NCBI RefSeq assembly: GCF_000143415.4
Contig: NW_003314328.1
Span: forward strand, 523,889 to 587,888
Reading direction: 5' to 3'
Origin: Selaginella moellendorffii
Taxonomy: Eukaryota; Streptophyta; Lycopodiopsida; Selaginellales; Selaginellaceae
Length of the DNA: 64,000 nt
In this document: positions 22,687-34,305 of the stretch, in pieces
How positions within the stretch are numbered: the first letter of the stretch is position 1
Layout: each line of letters begins with the position of its first letter
Program-made: the position numbers and the translations under genes
Notes under the pieces: model-generated
Seen by the model: the letters and a program-made list of their open reading frames with translations, nothing else
What the model was told of the DNA's origin: nothing
The model's database searches: none

Positions 22687-23149
22687 GATGTTGCCCGGGT
22701 AGAAAAAAGAGATTGGTGGAGCTTTAAGTACGTCGAAGTGATGGATCGAAAGCTCCAGAGGGAGTGTTCGTCGAAGCATCCATGCTCGAATGAGATCTGG
22801 TGGAGACGAAACTCCCAAGTTGTGCAAACAGTGCAACGAAAGGCACGACGAAACTTCGGTTTTCGTGGACGAGACGAATTGTTTTTCTATGATTAATATA
22901 GATATTCTGAGAATAATGTATTTTACCTAAGGTCTGGGTTTATGTGCTTTATGTGTTAGAGATGCTCCCGAACGTTTTGTCTCCCGAGGAGATAGATGTG
23001 ATCAAGGAACATCTATCCACACCAGGATTTCATGGATGACGTAGAGCACATTAAAGGCACTAGAGAGCTAGAGACTGTTTAAAGTAGTAGACACATTGAC
23101 ATGGCGCTTGAGACAAAGTTGAGTCTCTCCTTTTTCTTCTTCTTACTTT

Positions 23150-24000
23150 GGGATTTTAGTAATCTCGGCTGGATGAAGGTGCAACCTCTGCACAATCGCC
23201 ATGAACCAGATAGCAGCCCCCACGGAAGAGGAAGTCCACGTACGTGTGGGCGAGCTCCAGCTCCCATATCTTGCCTGAATCAGACAGCACGACATAGTTT
23301 TCATCCTCGGCTGAGTGAGAAGGTTTCGGCTTAAGCAAGGCGGCCAAGCATGCAGCCGAAGCAGTTGGTCCTCCAATTGAGCTCTTCAAGAATTCAGGAC
23401 GCTCTGGCTGCCAGTGGATCCAAGGTCAGGATCCCCAAGATCCTGTGGTCAGGCTGGGCTTTACAGCTGTTTAACTGGGAGCCAAGCTGCTGGGGACGGT
23501 GCAGGAGCTGCACAAGCAAGGGATAATCCACGGACATCAGCCCCAGGAACGTTGCTTACCGCGAGCAAGGCATTGGTTTGAAGAGGTTCTCTGGATTGCC
23601 ACATTTGCGTCGGAGGACAACGGTAGCGGGGGAACCAGCCCTGTCAAGGATCTGGAATTCGGCTCCATGAACTTGGTGTTCTGCAATGCAATTCATGCTT
23701 CAGCGGAAAGGTGGCTGGGATGGACTTGCCATGGTCAGCTGCTGTGCAGGAGGAGGACAAGGACTCGGTGGTCTTACTGTATGGCATGCAATTTGCGAAA
23801 TCTGACTGTGATGCCACCAGTTGCCAGCACTCAATTTCCGATTGGATGTCAAATATATGAGCTTTTTATATACATAGATGACTCCCGTAATAGAAACCAT
23901 GTCATGCATGGTGCCACATGCATTCATGGCATCCACCATATCATCATATGTTCCACACCTGAAGATAGGGTTGGGTCTGGCATCTTTGGATGTGAGGGGT
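23150..24000 (+). pseudogene. Protein-kinase-like gene remnant, copy 2
   Basis: The plus strand reads 'GTVQELHKQGIIHG' at about 23494-23535, continuing either in frame (23499-24008 is open for 169 residues) or, after a one-base shift, as 'DISPRNVAYREQGIG'. The shifted reading restores a kinase-like catalytic loop (HGDxxxRNV), so the long open frame is probably a frameshifted relic. Upstream 'AAEAVGPPIELFKNS' and 'GCQWIQG' match copy 1. No DFG motif or N-lobe is visible. Confidence 0.4.
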
Positions 24001-24689
24001 TTTCGTAGTTACACTACATAGTGAGTTAATTTATGTCCTATCTCTGGTCATGTGTCCTGTTTGTAGTTTGGCTGAGTCCAAAAACTAGAGTATAGAGGCA
24101 GGGTGTTGACAAGCAAAGGAGATTCTGAGTAAACTCAAATAACTACATTATATATCTCTAACCATGTGAAACACTAGGTGAGGAGGCAAACAGCATTTTG
24201 TCCTCCTTCAGCTTTGCTTGTTCTAGTGTGGAAGTGGTGGAGGACAATGTTTTGCCTGTAAGCAGAAACTTCATACTTATATCTGTAATTTCTTAATTTC
24301 TTAGGCATTCAAGACTTTCTTGTGAACAAAAGGATTCACTAGTCCAGATACATTTGCCATCTAGTTACATCTCAAGATTCTTAAACAAAAACTACAAGGT
24401 ACCTAGTAAACTACTTCCAAATTACAAGGCCAACTTTGTGCAAATTTATGTGCATTGTCATTCCGAATTGAAGGGGTGTATACAACAGAGTACCAACAAA
24501 GGAGATATTGAGTCAGGTTTGGAGTAATGTAGCTATAAATCATGCTGGCACAAACTGGGGTATCATCAACTCCTGGTTTAGTTATTGAATAGTAGGATAT
24601 AGATTTAACTGACAGCAAGTTTATGAAATATTGGCAATGCATGATCTAACAAGATTACAATAGAGGCATCTGTCTAGAATTCGAAGATG

Positions 24690-25190
24690 AATTTACACTT
24701 ATGTGCTATGCCTTATGGACTGCGTATATTTCATTGTATTTGTGAAGACTTAAACATTCATTGTGGCAACATATTGCAAGCTTGTATCATATGGATTCTA
24801 CATTTATGCTTTGATATGTGGGGGAACTTATATAGTCACTTGCAAGCTATCAACCATAAAACAAACACATATGATTTTTAACACATATGCACTGTTGTAC
24901 ACAGATTTAGTTAGCCTAAATGCATTAGGAGTGACAATGCTCTTGAACATAATGTGGTAGAGAATGATATGGAATGTTTTTGGGGTCCTCAAAGCAAAAG
25001 TTTTATTCGTGGGACATCAACAACTCAGTCTACCTTTAATATTTTATTGTGCATATTCATCACCACTTACCTTGCAGCACATCAAGCACTTCTAGTCTCA
25101 TTAGGTCGTTATGTGGAAGTTACAAGAGGTGCATCCATATCAATGTGGTGGGTTCTTAGGCCATCTCACATACCAGAAAATTTATTCTAG
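24690..25190 (+). pseudogene. DDE integrase-like remnant, copy 2
   Basis: Paralogue of 6655-7200. Across frames it reads 'GNILQACIIWI', 'PKCIRSDNALEHNVVENDME', then 'GPQSKSFIRGTSTTQSTFN'. The SFIRGTST part is continuous with the preceding Asp/Glu block here, whereas copy 1 has a stop between them, which supports the reading as one former protein. A frame change upstream of 24900 breaks it. Confidence 0.45.
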
Positions 25191-25199
25191 CCCCTAGAG

Positions 25200-26827
25200 T
25201 GTGAGCTTGGGTAAGCCTTTCCTTTGATGATAATATGCATAAACTTTCACACCACTTGTAAAATCATTTGACCATTATCTTCAAGGGACATAGTGCCAGG
25301 TTTGATGCTTATAAGTGCTGAAGGTGCAACACTCTCTTAGGTATTACTTCCCTTTTTTCTATCATATAAAGTATGCTTGATGTCTCAGGAACTTGTTATT
25401 ATGAGGAATCAGGCTTTTCTATTAACATAGGTCTTCCTTTTGCAACACCAGTCAAAGTAGTGGGCAAAAACAATTTTTTTGGTTTTGGTTTCTCTTGTTT
25501 TAGAGTGTTTGCTTTGATGTGGGAAAACCATAAATAAGGGTGGTTTGCTATGCCCTAACAACATCAAATCATGTGATTAATTATTAAACCAAAAGCATTT
25601 CATCTTTCTCTAGGGTTTGAACTATGTGTGTTTTTTTAAGGAACTAGAGCTTCAATATTACACTTCAGTCACACACTCCATGGTAAACCTTTTTCATTTC
25701 CTTTCATCTTTATGGCAAGCCTCACCTCCATTTTTATTTTCCCATAGGCAAGAAGTAAAGACTCAACATAATACATGAAGGTGGAGGTATTTGACCCTAG
25801 AGTAGTGCTAGAAACCATGCTCTAGCTGATACTAGCAAACCTCACAATCTTCCTTCTACCTCCAATTTGCAAACCACACATGTGGGCCTAGTTTCAATAA
25901 TTCTGTCTGTGCATAAGTATGTAGGGGTGCAACTTGTCAATACACCAACTCGAGTAGTTAATAACCCTCCACCAAATATTTCCTTCTAATCAAGCAATGA
26001 GTAGCTTTCCACTAGGATTTGGACATCTATTCTAAGGCTTGGGTGCTCTACCGGCCCAAAGACAATCAATTAGTAGTGCCACTGATAGCACCCCAATGCA
26101 ATTGCTTTAGATGCAATGAACACCACCACTTGTAGGTATGGGTAGCACCCAATGCAATCACTACAGTTGGAACAAACACCAACACTAACAAACAATATAC
26201 TGCATAGAGGCATAGGGTCATCAACTCTGTTATATAGCAATAGCTCCTCTATAATCTAGAGCTTGAGTTTGCCACTTAATCCACATTGAGGGGAGTCTAG
26301 AGTCATCACACCACCCTTACTACATTCTAGATGCCTGGTTTTGCCTCCTTCCAATTTGGCTTAAGGAGAGGACCAATTTTCTATATCTCCATAGATTCAA
26401 TCCATATTCTTCTTTAAAGAGAGCAACTACTAGAGCCTCTCCTCTCAGTGTGGAAGGCCTAAATGCTAGTCCAAGATGTTGGGAGCTATTAGTGGTGAGG
26501 GCCCCTTGAGTGCAACTTTGTCCTATGAGAATGAATTTTATTAAGAAACACATTGTTATTCCTATAGCCTAAACTTTGCATCTCTATGGGAAATAAAGGG
26601 AGCCAATAATGAAGATCCTAGAACTTAAAGATGTCCCCTTATGACTTCCAGAATGCATGCCATAGAGGGAATTTATATCAGAGTTTACTTTTAGTTAGAC
26701 ACCATCCAATATGCTATCTAAGAGCATCATAAAAGGCATATTTCAACATTCCAACTATGCAAGTATCTAGTATTGGAGCATTTATTTAGTGATTAAGACA
26801 ATCCAATAGGTTGACCCCCCACCTAGA
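25200..26827. other. Duplicated intergenic region, no gene
   Basis: Counterpart of about 7200-9110. AT-rich, without a supported open frame. The 77-residue minus-strand frame at 26320-26553 has no preserved counterpart in copy 1. Confidence 0.4.
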
Positions 26828-27240
26828 CACAACAAAATATAGGCTTGCCTTATATACAACTTGATCATCAATTTGCAATAAATCAAACCACTATCAATTC
26901 ACTATGATTTTCCTTTACAACATTATGCTTCATATAACCCAACAGCATTAAATTGCTTACCAACAGTAAATGTGTTCTCTAATGTAGAAGGAAAAGTGGC
27001 TAAAAGATGGGTGTTATAATTACAATTGTTTGTGGTTATTTTCACCCACTACAATATATGTTTTTTGAAAGGGTTTGTAGTGCATGTAATCATGGGATGA
27101 AATTTGGATATACTATCACTATAAATTTTTAGAACTTTGGGGGATAAATAGGGATAAAATAGCTATTAAAGGCTCTTTTATCAAGCAATTACCCTTTTTT
27201 CAGTTAGTTTAAGGGGAGAAAAATAGAGTGCACTATAAGA
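26828..27240. repeat. Extra block in duplicated segment, dispersed repeat
   Basis: Sequence present here but absent between the matching flanks in copy 1 (about 9119-9150). Its part 27080-27190 is similar, in reverse complement, to 59060-59170: both share the run around 'atcatgggatgaaatttgga', the 'ggataaatagggataaaat' part and 'aagcaatta'. It is probably a dispersed element, but no clean terminal repeats or target duplication can be defined. Confidence 0.4.
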
Positions 27241-27300
27241 GTTATGAGCCAATGTTAATCATCAAGCCCCCACCACTAACTTCTATAGAGCAAATACTTA

Positions 27301-27600
27301 ATGGACACAATTAAAACATCAGTATTGAAGAGCCTCTTACTACTGATGACAATGTTAATGAGGAAAAAAATGATGGGCCACACAATGAGTAAGATGAAGC
27401 AAAACCTTTTTATCTTAAGAATTCCCACATCCAAAGAGCTAGTTTTAGTAAATTTCTCTTTCCTTCCTTATGCAAGTCCTCACTAAAGGCCCCATCTACT
27501 CTTGTAGCACAACCCATGGTAGTCTTAAATAGTGATAATGGTTTTGGGCCAGAAAATTTCATATAGCCACCACCACCTTTTTGTGATAAAGGCTACTAGA
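27301..27600 (+). pseudogene. Acidic ORF trace, copy 2
   Basis: Broken plus-strand reading 'EEPLTTDDNVNEEKNDGPHN', then 'CKSSLKAPSTLVAQPMVV' with 'NSDNGFGPENF', parallel to about 9215-9500. Copy 1 is more acidic and less broken. Unknown protein. Confidence 0.35.
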
Positions 27601-27745
27601 CACTAGTCCTTCATCTTCACCAATGTAAATACTTGAGATATGGGAATAATAAATTAATTAGGGTTTAGACCTTTGCTTAAATACAAGAATGGATCCCACT
27701 ACTGGAAATGCTAACTCTATAACAACTCAAGTGTAAGTGGTTTAG

Positions 27746-28871
27746 TGTCGTAAATGTGACTTCGGGTATCGAAAGTTACCTGTCGGCCAGTCCTTACGGA
27801 CACTCTTTCCTTACTGCCACGATGGCAGGAGGTCGGTATTGTTAGGCCCGTTATCAATCTCCGCCTAAGCTAGTTAAGAAACTAGTCTTTGCGTGTGCAC
27901 TTGACCAGAAGAGCATAAGGAAGGAATTCCTAAGTGTCTATTTAGTCAAGCATACTTGACCTGGTTAGAGAAACTCATTCGTTGACTTACACTTGCTAGT
28001 GTTAGGAACCCCTGCAATATTGAGATTGGTCCCTCAATAATTCGCTAGATGATAGCTTACTATGTCTGCTAAACACCTTCACTATCATACCCTTTATGTT
28101 AATCTCATTTCGGTCCCAAATACTATTTATGGAAAGTGTCTTGATTTGCTCATTTGGCATATCTACGGAATGTAGAGATTGACCTAAACACAATGGTGTT
28201 CGTCCCATGTCCAAATTCGCAATCTAGCGCCATTCTATATTTAATAAGTTTCAAACTTGTTCCAGAGACTAACTCCTGATACTAAGGGAGGCTTGGGGTG
28301 AAAGCCCAAAGTGTGTGTTCTTGAAAGGGGGGGGGGGGGGGGGCACTGTGGGGGGTTCCAAATGTATAATAGGGATAGTGGGTAGGTCGGGCATGGCTGA
28401 CCAACCTGAGGCATAGTTTAGNNNNNNNNNNNNNNNNNNNNNNNNNNNNNNNNNNNNNNNNNNNNNNNNNNNNNNNNNNNNNNNNNNNNNNNNNNNNNNN
28501 NNNNNNNNNNNNNNNNNNNNNNNNNNNNNNNNNNNNNNNNNNNNNNNNNNNNNNNNNNNNNNNNNNNNNNNNNNNNNNNNNNNNNGGGATGCTGGTTGCT
28601 CTAGGACTGTTCCAAATCGCTCCAAGCTCTTGTCCCTTTGCTCCTTGAGCTGTATGCTCGGGAGTTGCTCTGGGGTTCGGTTCTGTTGCCCCTTGGCTCC
28701 ATACTTGGGAGTTTGGCACCATTCTTTTGTTTAGTGGCCCAAGGCCTTGAACCTCGGGTTCCACACCACTGTCCTTGGACACATGGCATAAAGAAGGTTT
28801 AGGCTCCGCTTTGTGGTGTTATCCTATGGTAAATCACCATAGGATAAAGGGTAAAAACCACGTGCGCTACA
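27746..28871 (+). repeat. Solo LTR of the element C family with target duplication
   Basis: It begins TGTCGTAAATGTGAC and ends ...GTGCGCTACA. It is flanked by TTTAG at 27741-27745 and 28872-28876. It aligns with the LTRs at 57496-58635 (+) and 60601-61125 (-). No internal sequence lies next to it, and the paralogous segment at about 9566-9595 reads straight through without it. It contains a run of about 22 G (from 28327) and the 164-base gap. Confidence 0.85.
28422..28585. other. Assembly gap (164 N)
   Basis: Run of unknown bases inside the solo LTR, about 75 bases after a homopolymer G run. In the homologous LTR at 57496-58635 the corresponding stretch is about 58157-58320. Confidence 0.95.
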
Positions 28872-28985
28872 TTTAGTTATAGAGCATGTACTTAATGTAT
28901 ATTATTGTTGATTTGTGCACTTTTGAGTTGAAGCAAAGTGTATGGATAGATGCTGCCATGGATTATAATAACACATTGAAGGGGG

Positions 28986-29640
28986 ATGGTCCAAACTTGA
29001 GTTGAGCTTAACTTAACACAAGTTATAATAAAGACTAAGAGTGTAATATAGAAATTATGGTAATGAAATAAAATTAACATTTTTACATTCCTTTATGCTA
29101 CAACTTTTACTCACAGATTTTTTGTTTTCGTTGCTCTCCATCTTCTCAAGAACCCTAGAAAAATCTTTTGAATGAAGAAATAGTATGTAATTATATAACA
29201 ACTATAAAAATAGTCAAAATATGAAGTAGTCAAATAAAAAAATGACAACTGTAACATTAGTCATAGTAAAATAATATAGCTTTACAAAATATAGGTTCTC
29301 GTGAACTTTATCTTTCTTAAAAAACTCAATTTAGTAGAAACTTTTAACTTAAGGATTTATATTTTCAATATTTTAAAGTTCGTTAAAACCTTCTTTTCTT
29401 CAATTTAGATTTCTTTTGTAAGACTTTTAGTTGATTGTGTTGACTTAAGTTATGGAAACCACTACATTGATAAAAATACATTTATTACATTTGAAATAAC
29501 AGTTTAGAATAAAGAAATGAAGAAATGAAGAACATAAAGGAAAACACCAAAAATTCTATTCCATAAAACTTCTCATGACATTTATAATTTATATATTAAT
29601 TCATATCAAAGATTCTCTATCATTGGAGCTCAAGATATCA
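28986..29640. other. AT-rich intergenic DNA
   Basis: No similarity to other parts of the window and no supported open frame. It separates the end of the segmental duplication from the ORF before the right inverted-repeat arm. Confidence 0.4.
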
Positions 29641-29670
29641 AATAAGCCAATTGTTCCATCGCAAAGAACC

Positions 29671-30144
29671 ATGGAGTATGTCTTTGATCCCAGGACAAAC
29701 TCCCTTGTTCCTGCTCCTCCACCAGCTGGCGTTCCAATGCCACTTCCAGGGCTCCTCAGCCACCAGCTCTGCCTCCTCCAGCTGTCCAAGCGTTGTGCGT
29801 GGCAGCACACAACGCTTGGACGAGGTGAGCAAGCACGAGGTGATCCAGCAGTGAGCTATGATGCAGCGGCGGTGATGGCCGGGTGCGATGCAGCAAGAGA
29901 TTGGGACAGGCGTGATGCGGCAAATTGGGATGAAACGGCCAGCTTTCTGCGAGGCGGCAGTGCCACAGTGATGGGCGGGCAGTATGCTTTGACGACAGTG
30001 GCATGGGATGGACCACGGGACGATCCGGCAACTGAAAGCATCGAGCGTCATTTCCCCAGCCCAGAGCTGGAGCTTTCGCTGTGTCCTCCAGGGACAGTAG
30101 CTCACAACCTGGGCGACGGTGGCAAAGACCTGTGGGGATCGTAA
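29671..30144 (+). CDS. Hypothetical ORF, N-terminal proline-rich
   Basis: An open frame of 157 residues starts 'MEYVFDPRTNSLVPAPPPAG' and ends with the TAA at 30142-30144. The first 35 residues look like genuine coding sequence. After that the composition changes and a strong 14 bp inverted repeat (29784-29821) interrupts it, so the ORF may be a fusion of a true exon and unrelated DNA. It ends where similarity to the left inverted-repeat arm begins and could be a former 5' exon of the multi-exon gene or a separate gene fragment. Not recognised. Confidence 0.3.
   Translation: MEYVFDPRTNSLVPAPPPAGVPMPLPGLLSHQLCLLQLSKRCAWQHTTLGRGEQARGDPAVSYDAAAVMAGCDAARDWDRRDAANWDETASFLRGGSATVMGGQYALTTVAWDGPRDDPATESIERHFPSPELELSLCPPGTVAHNLGDGGKDLWGS
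29784..29821. repeat. Perfect 14 bp inverted repeat (hairpin)
   Basis: GTCCAAGCGTTGTG at 29784-29797 is the exact reverse complement of 29808-29821, with a 10-base loop. It lies inside the hypothetical ORF and has no counterpart upstream of the left-arm gene copy. Confidence 0.8.
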
Positions 30145-30149
30145 GAGAA

Positions 30150-32458
30150 ATGGCGGACAAGCTCTTGTTGTTTATACGGTGAGGTCTCCTTCGAAGTGAA
30201 GCCCTTGTGCAACGTGTAGATGCTCCCCTACTAACTTTCTCCTCTCGGCTGGTTGGCTTGGAACCTTAAAATCTACAAAGCAAAAACCCTATTTTATGCA
30301 TACAATCCAGGGCAAAGATTCCGGTGGTGGGGTGGATGCCATGCGTTGGCGATCGCGTGGCGGAATGGTTCCGCAGTGGCATAGGCTCCAGACTGCTGAT
30401 GGTTGTGAGGGCAACGTTCTCTCACTTTGGACTGGAGCTGGATCATCCCCCGGGTGCGTGGTTCTTCGAAGTCCTGCCCGACTCCACTGTCTCTTCCACT
30501 GTCTCGGAGCTCAAGTGGAAGATCTGGACTGTGGCCGTCGCACGCGTCCTTGGCGCTACCGTGCCGGATGGCTACTTGCACCTCTTCATCGCGGCCGACT
30601 ACTTCACGCGCCACACCGCTGCACAGGCCGCTGCACGTACGCCCTGACCGAACTCCACCTTGTGAGTGCTTGTTTGGACCGTGTAGCAAAGTTACGGTTT
30701 TTTCCTTTTTTGCAGGTCACGGATCGGACGCCAACGTCTTTCCCATTGGTCATCACAGATGAATATGTGTCAGGTAGCTATGCGTATCTTCTTCTTTGGA
30801 TTCCTCTCAAACTGAGAGCTTGGTTCCTTTTCCACAGCCATCGTGTCGATATTGTTTCCTTGCACTCTCTCGCCCACTTGCGTTGCTGATGCCGCTCTCC
30901 TGTTCGATGCGAGCGGCAAGGTTTGTGTCGTCGTCTTCACCTGGCTGTTGCTCCAGCTCCAGAGCAACAAGCAGCCGCTGGAATGGCTCGACGCATTCGA
31001 AGCACAAGCTATAGCAGGTGACCGTGGTGGCCGTGGCGGAGCTGGACCGCTGGAAAATCTCTTGCTGCTGTTCTTGAGCAAGCAAGCAGTGCTGAAGGAT
31101 GAAAAGTTGTCCCCGGCATCCTTGGACAAGCTCAAACGGATACGTTCCTGCATCGAAAACGCGCCCAGGATAGAGTGGAAGTCCATGGACCTCACCGTCG
31201 CTCTGCGCCAGATGTTGGAGGTATGATGATTGATACCGTTTTGCTTGAAAGCATTCAACTTTTGTGTGGAAGGAGGTGATGGCAGCGGGAGAAATCCAAT
31301 GGGACAACCAGATTCGTGCCCGGCTCGAGCAGTGGATCCAAGGCCACTACAACTTCCACCGCGTGGAGCCGCTCTTCCAGGAGCACGCAGACGTGAGCGT
31401 GCCGATTGCGCGCCTGATCTATACATGGATGCACACAAGGAAGGGATGCCGCGACCACGCCGAGCTCAAATCCCTGTGCTCGGCAGCAACATCATCGGAG
31501 TCGATTGTGGAGCACATCCAGGCTACGATGAGCCGGGGAAGCAGCAACGAGTGCCGCCAGCTTTGTGACGCGGCTGCCACCGTCTTTGGCAATGACTACG
31601 GTAGCCTTTTCGTGGAGATTTGCGCCAACGTGCAGTGGGATCCATGCCTGACCGCGTGCTCTCTAGAAGAATTCGGGGCGATCAAGCAGGCAGCCTGGGA
31701 CGGACTCTTCCGGGCTGCGAGCTCCGACAGCACGCTTCAAAGGCACCGTTTTGACAATGGCAGCCGCAACGAGGCCATATGGAGACCTCGGATTTCCGAC
31801 ATGATCCTCTACATAGTTTATGTAAGCATGTAAATGATTCCATCCATCGCTTACGAGTTTGCTGCTGCAGCTGATCCTCGAGGACTGCTTGGGCGCCAGC
31901 GTTGATCGTGAGAGGTGGAAACGAGACTGTGAGTCTATACAGTGCCTTTCTCTTTGCTCAATCGTGATCCTTTTTGCTTGGATCGTCACAGGCAAGTCAC
32001 TGCTGTATACCAGACGGGGGGGGCAGCGCGTGTCCCGCAGTGGAAAAGGGGTTTTTGTTGCGATTAGCAACTCCACCAGAGGAATCTGTGAGGCGTTTGC
32101 GGCGTGGATCCAGTCTCCAAGCACGCAGAGGGACTTGGGAGCGAGCTCGGATGAGATCCGTCATGCCATAAGAGAGGCAGTTGTCTCGGCTGGTGGAGTG
32201 GAGTATGACGAGGACAGGCCGCAACTCTGGGCCAGGATGCAAGAGCTGCTGGGTGTCACTGGCAACATTTGGATTTGCATGCTTGCTCGTGCCTATGTGC
32301 AGCAAGAACACCACTTTGGTGCTTTCAAAAATGCCGCAAATTATTCCGGTGAAGATCTGCCCACAATTGTCCGCAAGCATTCAGGCCCAGAAAGTACACC
32401 AAGGATCGAAGTTTTCCACGGCCTCGGTAGCGCTTCCAAGAAGTTTCCTTGCAATTGA
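30150..32458 (+). pseudogene. Unrecognised multi-exon gene, right copy, probably broken
   Basis: Exons are 30150-30178, 30311-30661, 30716-30773, 30838-31220, 31273-31821, 31871-31928 and 31992-32458, all with GT/AG borders. The ATG used in the left copy is lost, so the start is taken at the next in-frame Met (30150, 'MADKLLLFIR'). Exon 2 is in frame here and reads 'GWMPCVGDRVAEWFRSGIGS', with two in-frame blocks the left copy lacks. A 43 bp deletion near 30616 then shifts the frame and gives a stop at 30645-30647. The remaining exons are open to the end and nearly identical to the left copy. Whether alternative splicing could rescue it is unknown. Family not recognised; hydrophobic stretches are suggestive of a membrane protein. 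Confidence 0.6.
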
Positions 32459-32469
32459 GATTTCTTTCA

Positions 32470-33880
32470 AAGCCAGGCTAATCTGCTATTTGCTGAAGCT
32501 GTCAAACCGAGACCCAAAAGGAAGCACACTTTTCTAGTAGGAGAGTTCCTCAAGAAGTACTGCTACGTCAGCAAGGCTTCACTTGCTATTAATAGGAAGT
32601 GAAGCCCTAAGAGCAACACTAAATAATAATGGTCAATATTAATTTCTAAATCAATATTGGCAAAATCTGTCTAAAAAATAGTATTATTATTTTTATTAAA
32701 TTAGTGCTAAATTAATTAGCAGTAAATTTAGCATCACTGCTAAATTAATTATTTTTATTTTAAAAATATTATATCTTTGTAATGCTAAAACCAAACGTAT
32801 CTATAAGTAATATTGCATATTTCATTTTTTGTTTTTTTACAAGTGGAAACAAAAGAAAAATAAAACATACCTTAATAACCAAGTATTCAAATGTTTTATC
32901 AATTTGTAAAACTAGCAAGAGTTATAAAAGGTCTTTGATAACTTGGTAGTTTCTTTCAGGTTGAATTCCCCCTAAATTAGGTGAGCATATGAAATGATTT
33001 CCACCCAACTAAATATCCATAATTTTAAATTAGTATTTAAATAACCATATTATAAATCATAAATAGTTATATCATTTCTTACACCTTCTTGTGATAGTAT
33101 TTTAGAAATGAAAAAATGTTATTTATAGTATTTTCTCCTAATTTTATTCTCTAGAGCCCTTACCCTGATCTTTTGGTGATGATGAGCTTTTATTCTATGC
33201 TACGAGTTGCTAGAAAAACACCTAGGCAATCTTGAAGAATTACAAAGTTGTGACAGGGATCCAAGTTGACGGTTTGGAAGTTAAGATAATAGCAATTTAC
33301 AAGCTCAATGTGCTTTTCAAGCAGCAATCCAAAAACCATGAACAAGCTGGATGCATATGAACTTGGATCCGTGGATTGCTCACTTCTTTTCACTACAAAT
33401 GGAGTCTTCAAGAGAAGATCTCATTTCGAGATTTCACATGCTAATTATAATCAAACCAATTCCTCTAGTGGCTGCCAAACTTTAATCTCCAGGATCCCAC
33501 AATGAGCATTTTCATCTCAGCAGAAGATCCAAGATTTCACTTGAACAATTAGATTCTAGACTCTAAGTTTTAGTTATATTATGTTAAGGATTATATTTTT
33601 TATGATAATTGATTATTATTAATTGTAAATAGGATATTCTTATATAAAGATTATAAATGTTATATTAACTATGTATGTTATAATTATGATTTTGTTAAAA
33701 ATTCTAACTTTTCACTCCCAACATAGCTGTAGTGGGATCCCCTAGGGTCGAATATTCCACCACTAGGCATGATGTTATTTATCATGTTTATATACCCATC
33801 CCATACACCAATGGGGCCATGCATGGATCATTATCCCATTCATCCAAGCCATTCTAAGTGTCACTATTGTGCATCTTTCA
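32470..33880. other. AT-rich intergenic part of right inverted-repeat arm
   Basis: Counterpart of 15740-17130 in reverse complement. No gene seen. Confidence 0.5.
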
Positions 33881-33889
33881 TTTGCTTAT

Positions 33890-34305
33890 TTCATTGAAAG
33901 GGGGCTGATGCCAGTTTTATGGGTAGTGTGTCCATGCCAAGTGATCCTAAATGGGATCCTTTAGATAAACTCCCTAAAAATTCTTTGCTCTATTTATCGC
34001 ATAATGATGGTAGTTTGGATGGATACAATCTAAGTTCAAAAGGTGGGCAAGGTTTGAGTTCTAGTATAAAGTTCATTTCTTTTACACTCTAATAGTTTGG
34101 CTATGTTATTTTTATGTAAGGCTTTTTCAGAACAAAACAAAGGGATGTTTAGGTTCCTTTGAACCTTCTAAATCTCAAATTGATTAGTGGGGGTAAAAAA
34201 ACTTGTCTTGGCATTTGGAACAAGAAGGAAGGATACCTCAAGCCCTTAGATCTAGACTTTTTTGAGCATTGTGAGATGGGCAATCTCTATATTATAGATA
34301 TGTAG
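33890..34305 (+). pseudogene. Decayed two-part ORF in right arm, family unknown
   Basis: The plus strand reads 'SMPSDPKWDPLDKLPKNSLL', then 'DGYNLSSKGGQGLSSSIKF', in the same frame as the left arm in spite of a 21 bp length difference. The following part ('KTCLGIWNKKEGYLKPLDLD') is in another frame and ends near 'MGNLYIIDM'. Confidence 0.4.

Larger units (their letters stand above)
20905..28985. repeat. Segmental duplication, copy 2
   Basis: Direct copy of about 2880-9770, containing P450 copy 2, the kinase-like and integrase-like remnants and the acidic ORF trace. Later changes are a 1.1 kb solo LTR with a 5 bp target duplication (27741-28876) and an extra block at 26828-27240. Similarity to copy 1 stops near 28985. 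Confidence 0.85.
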
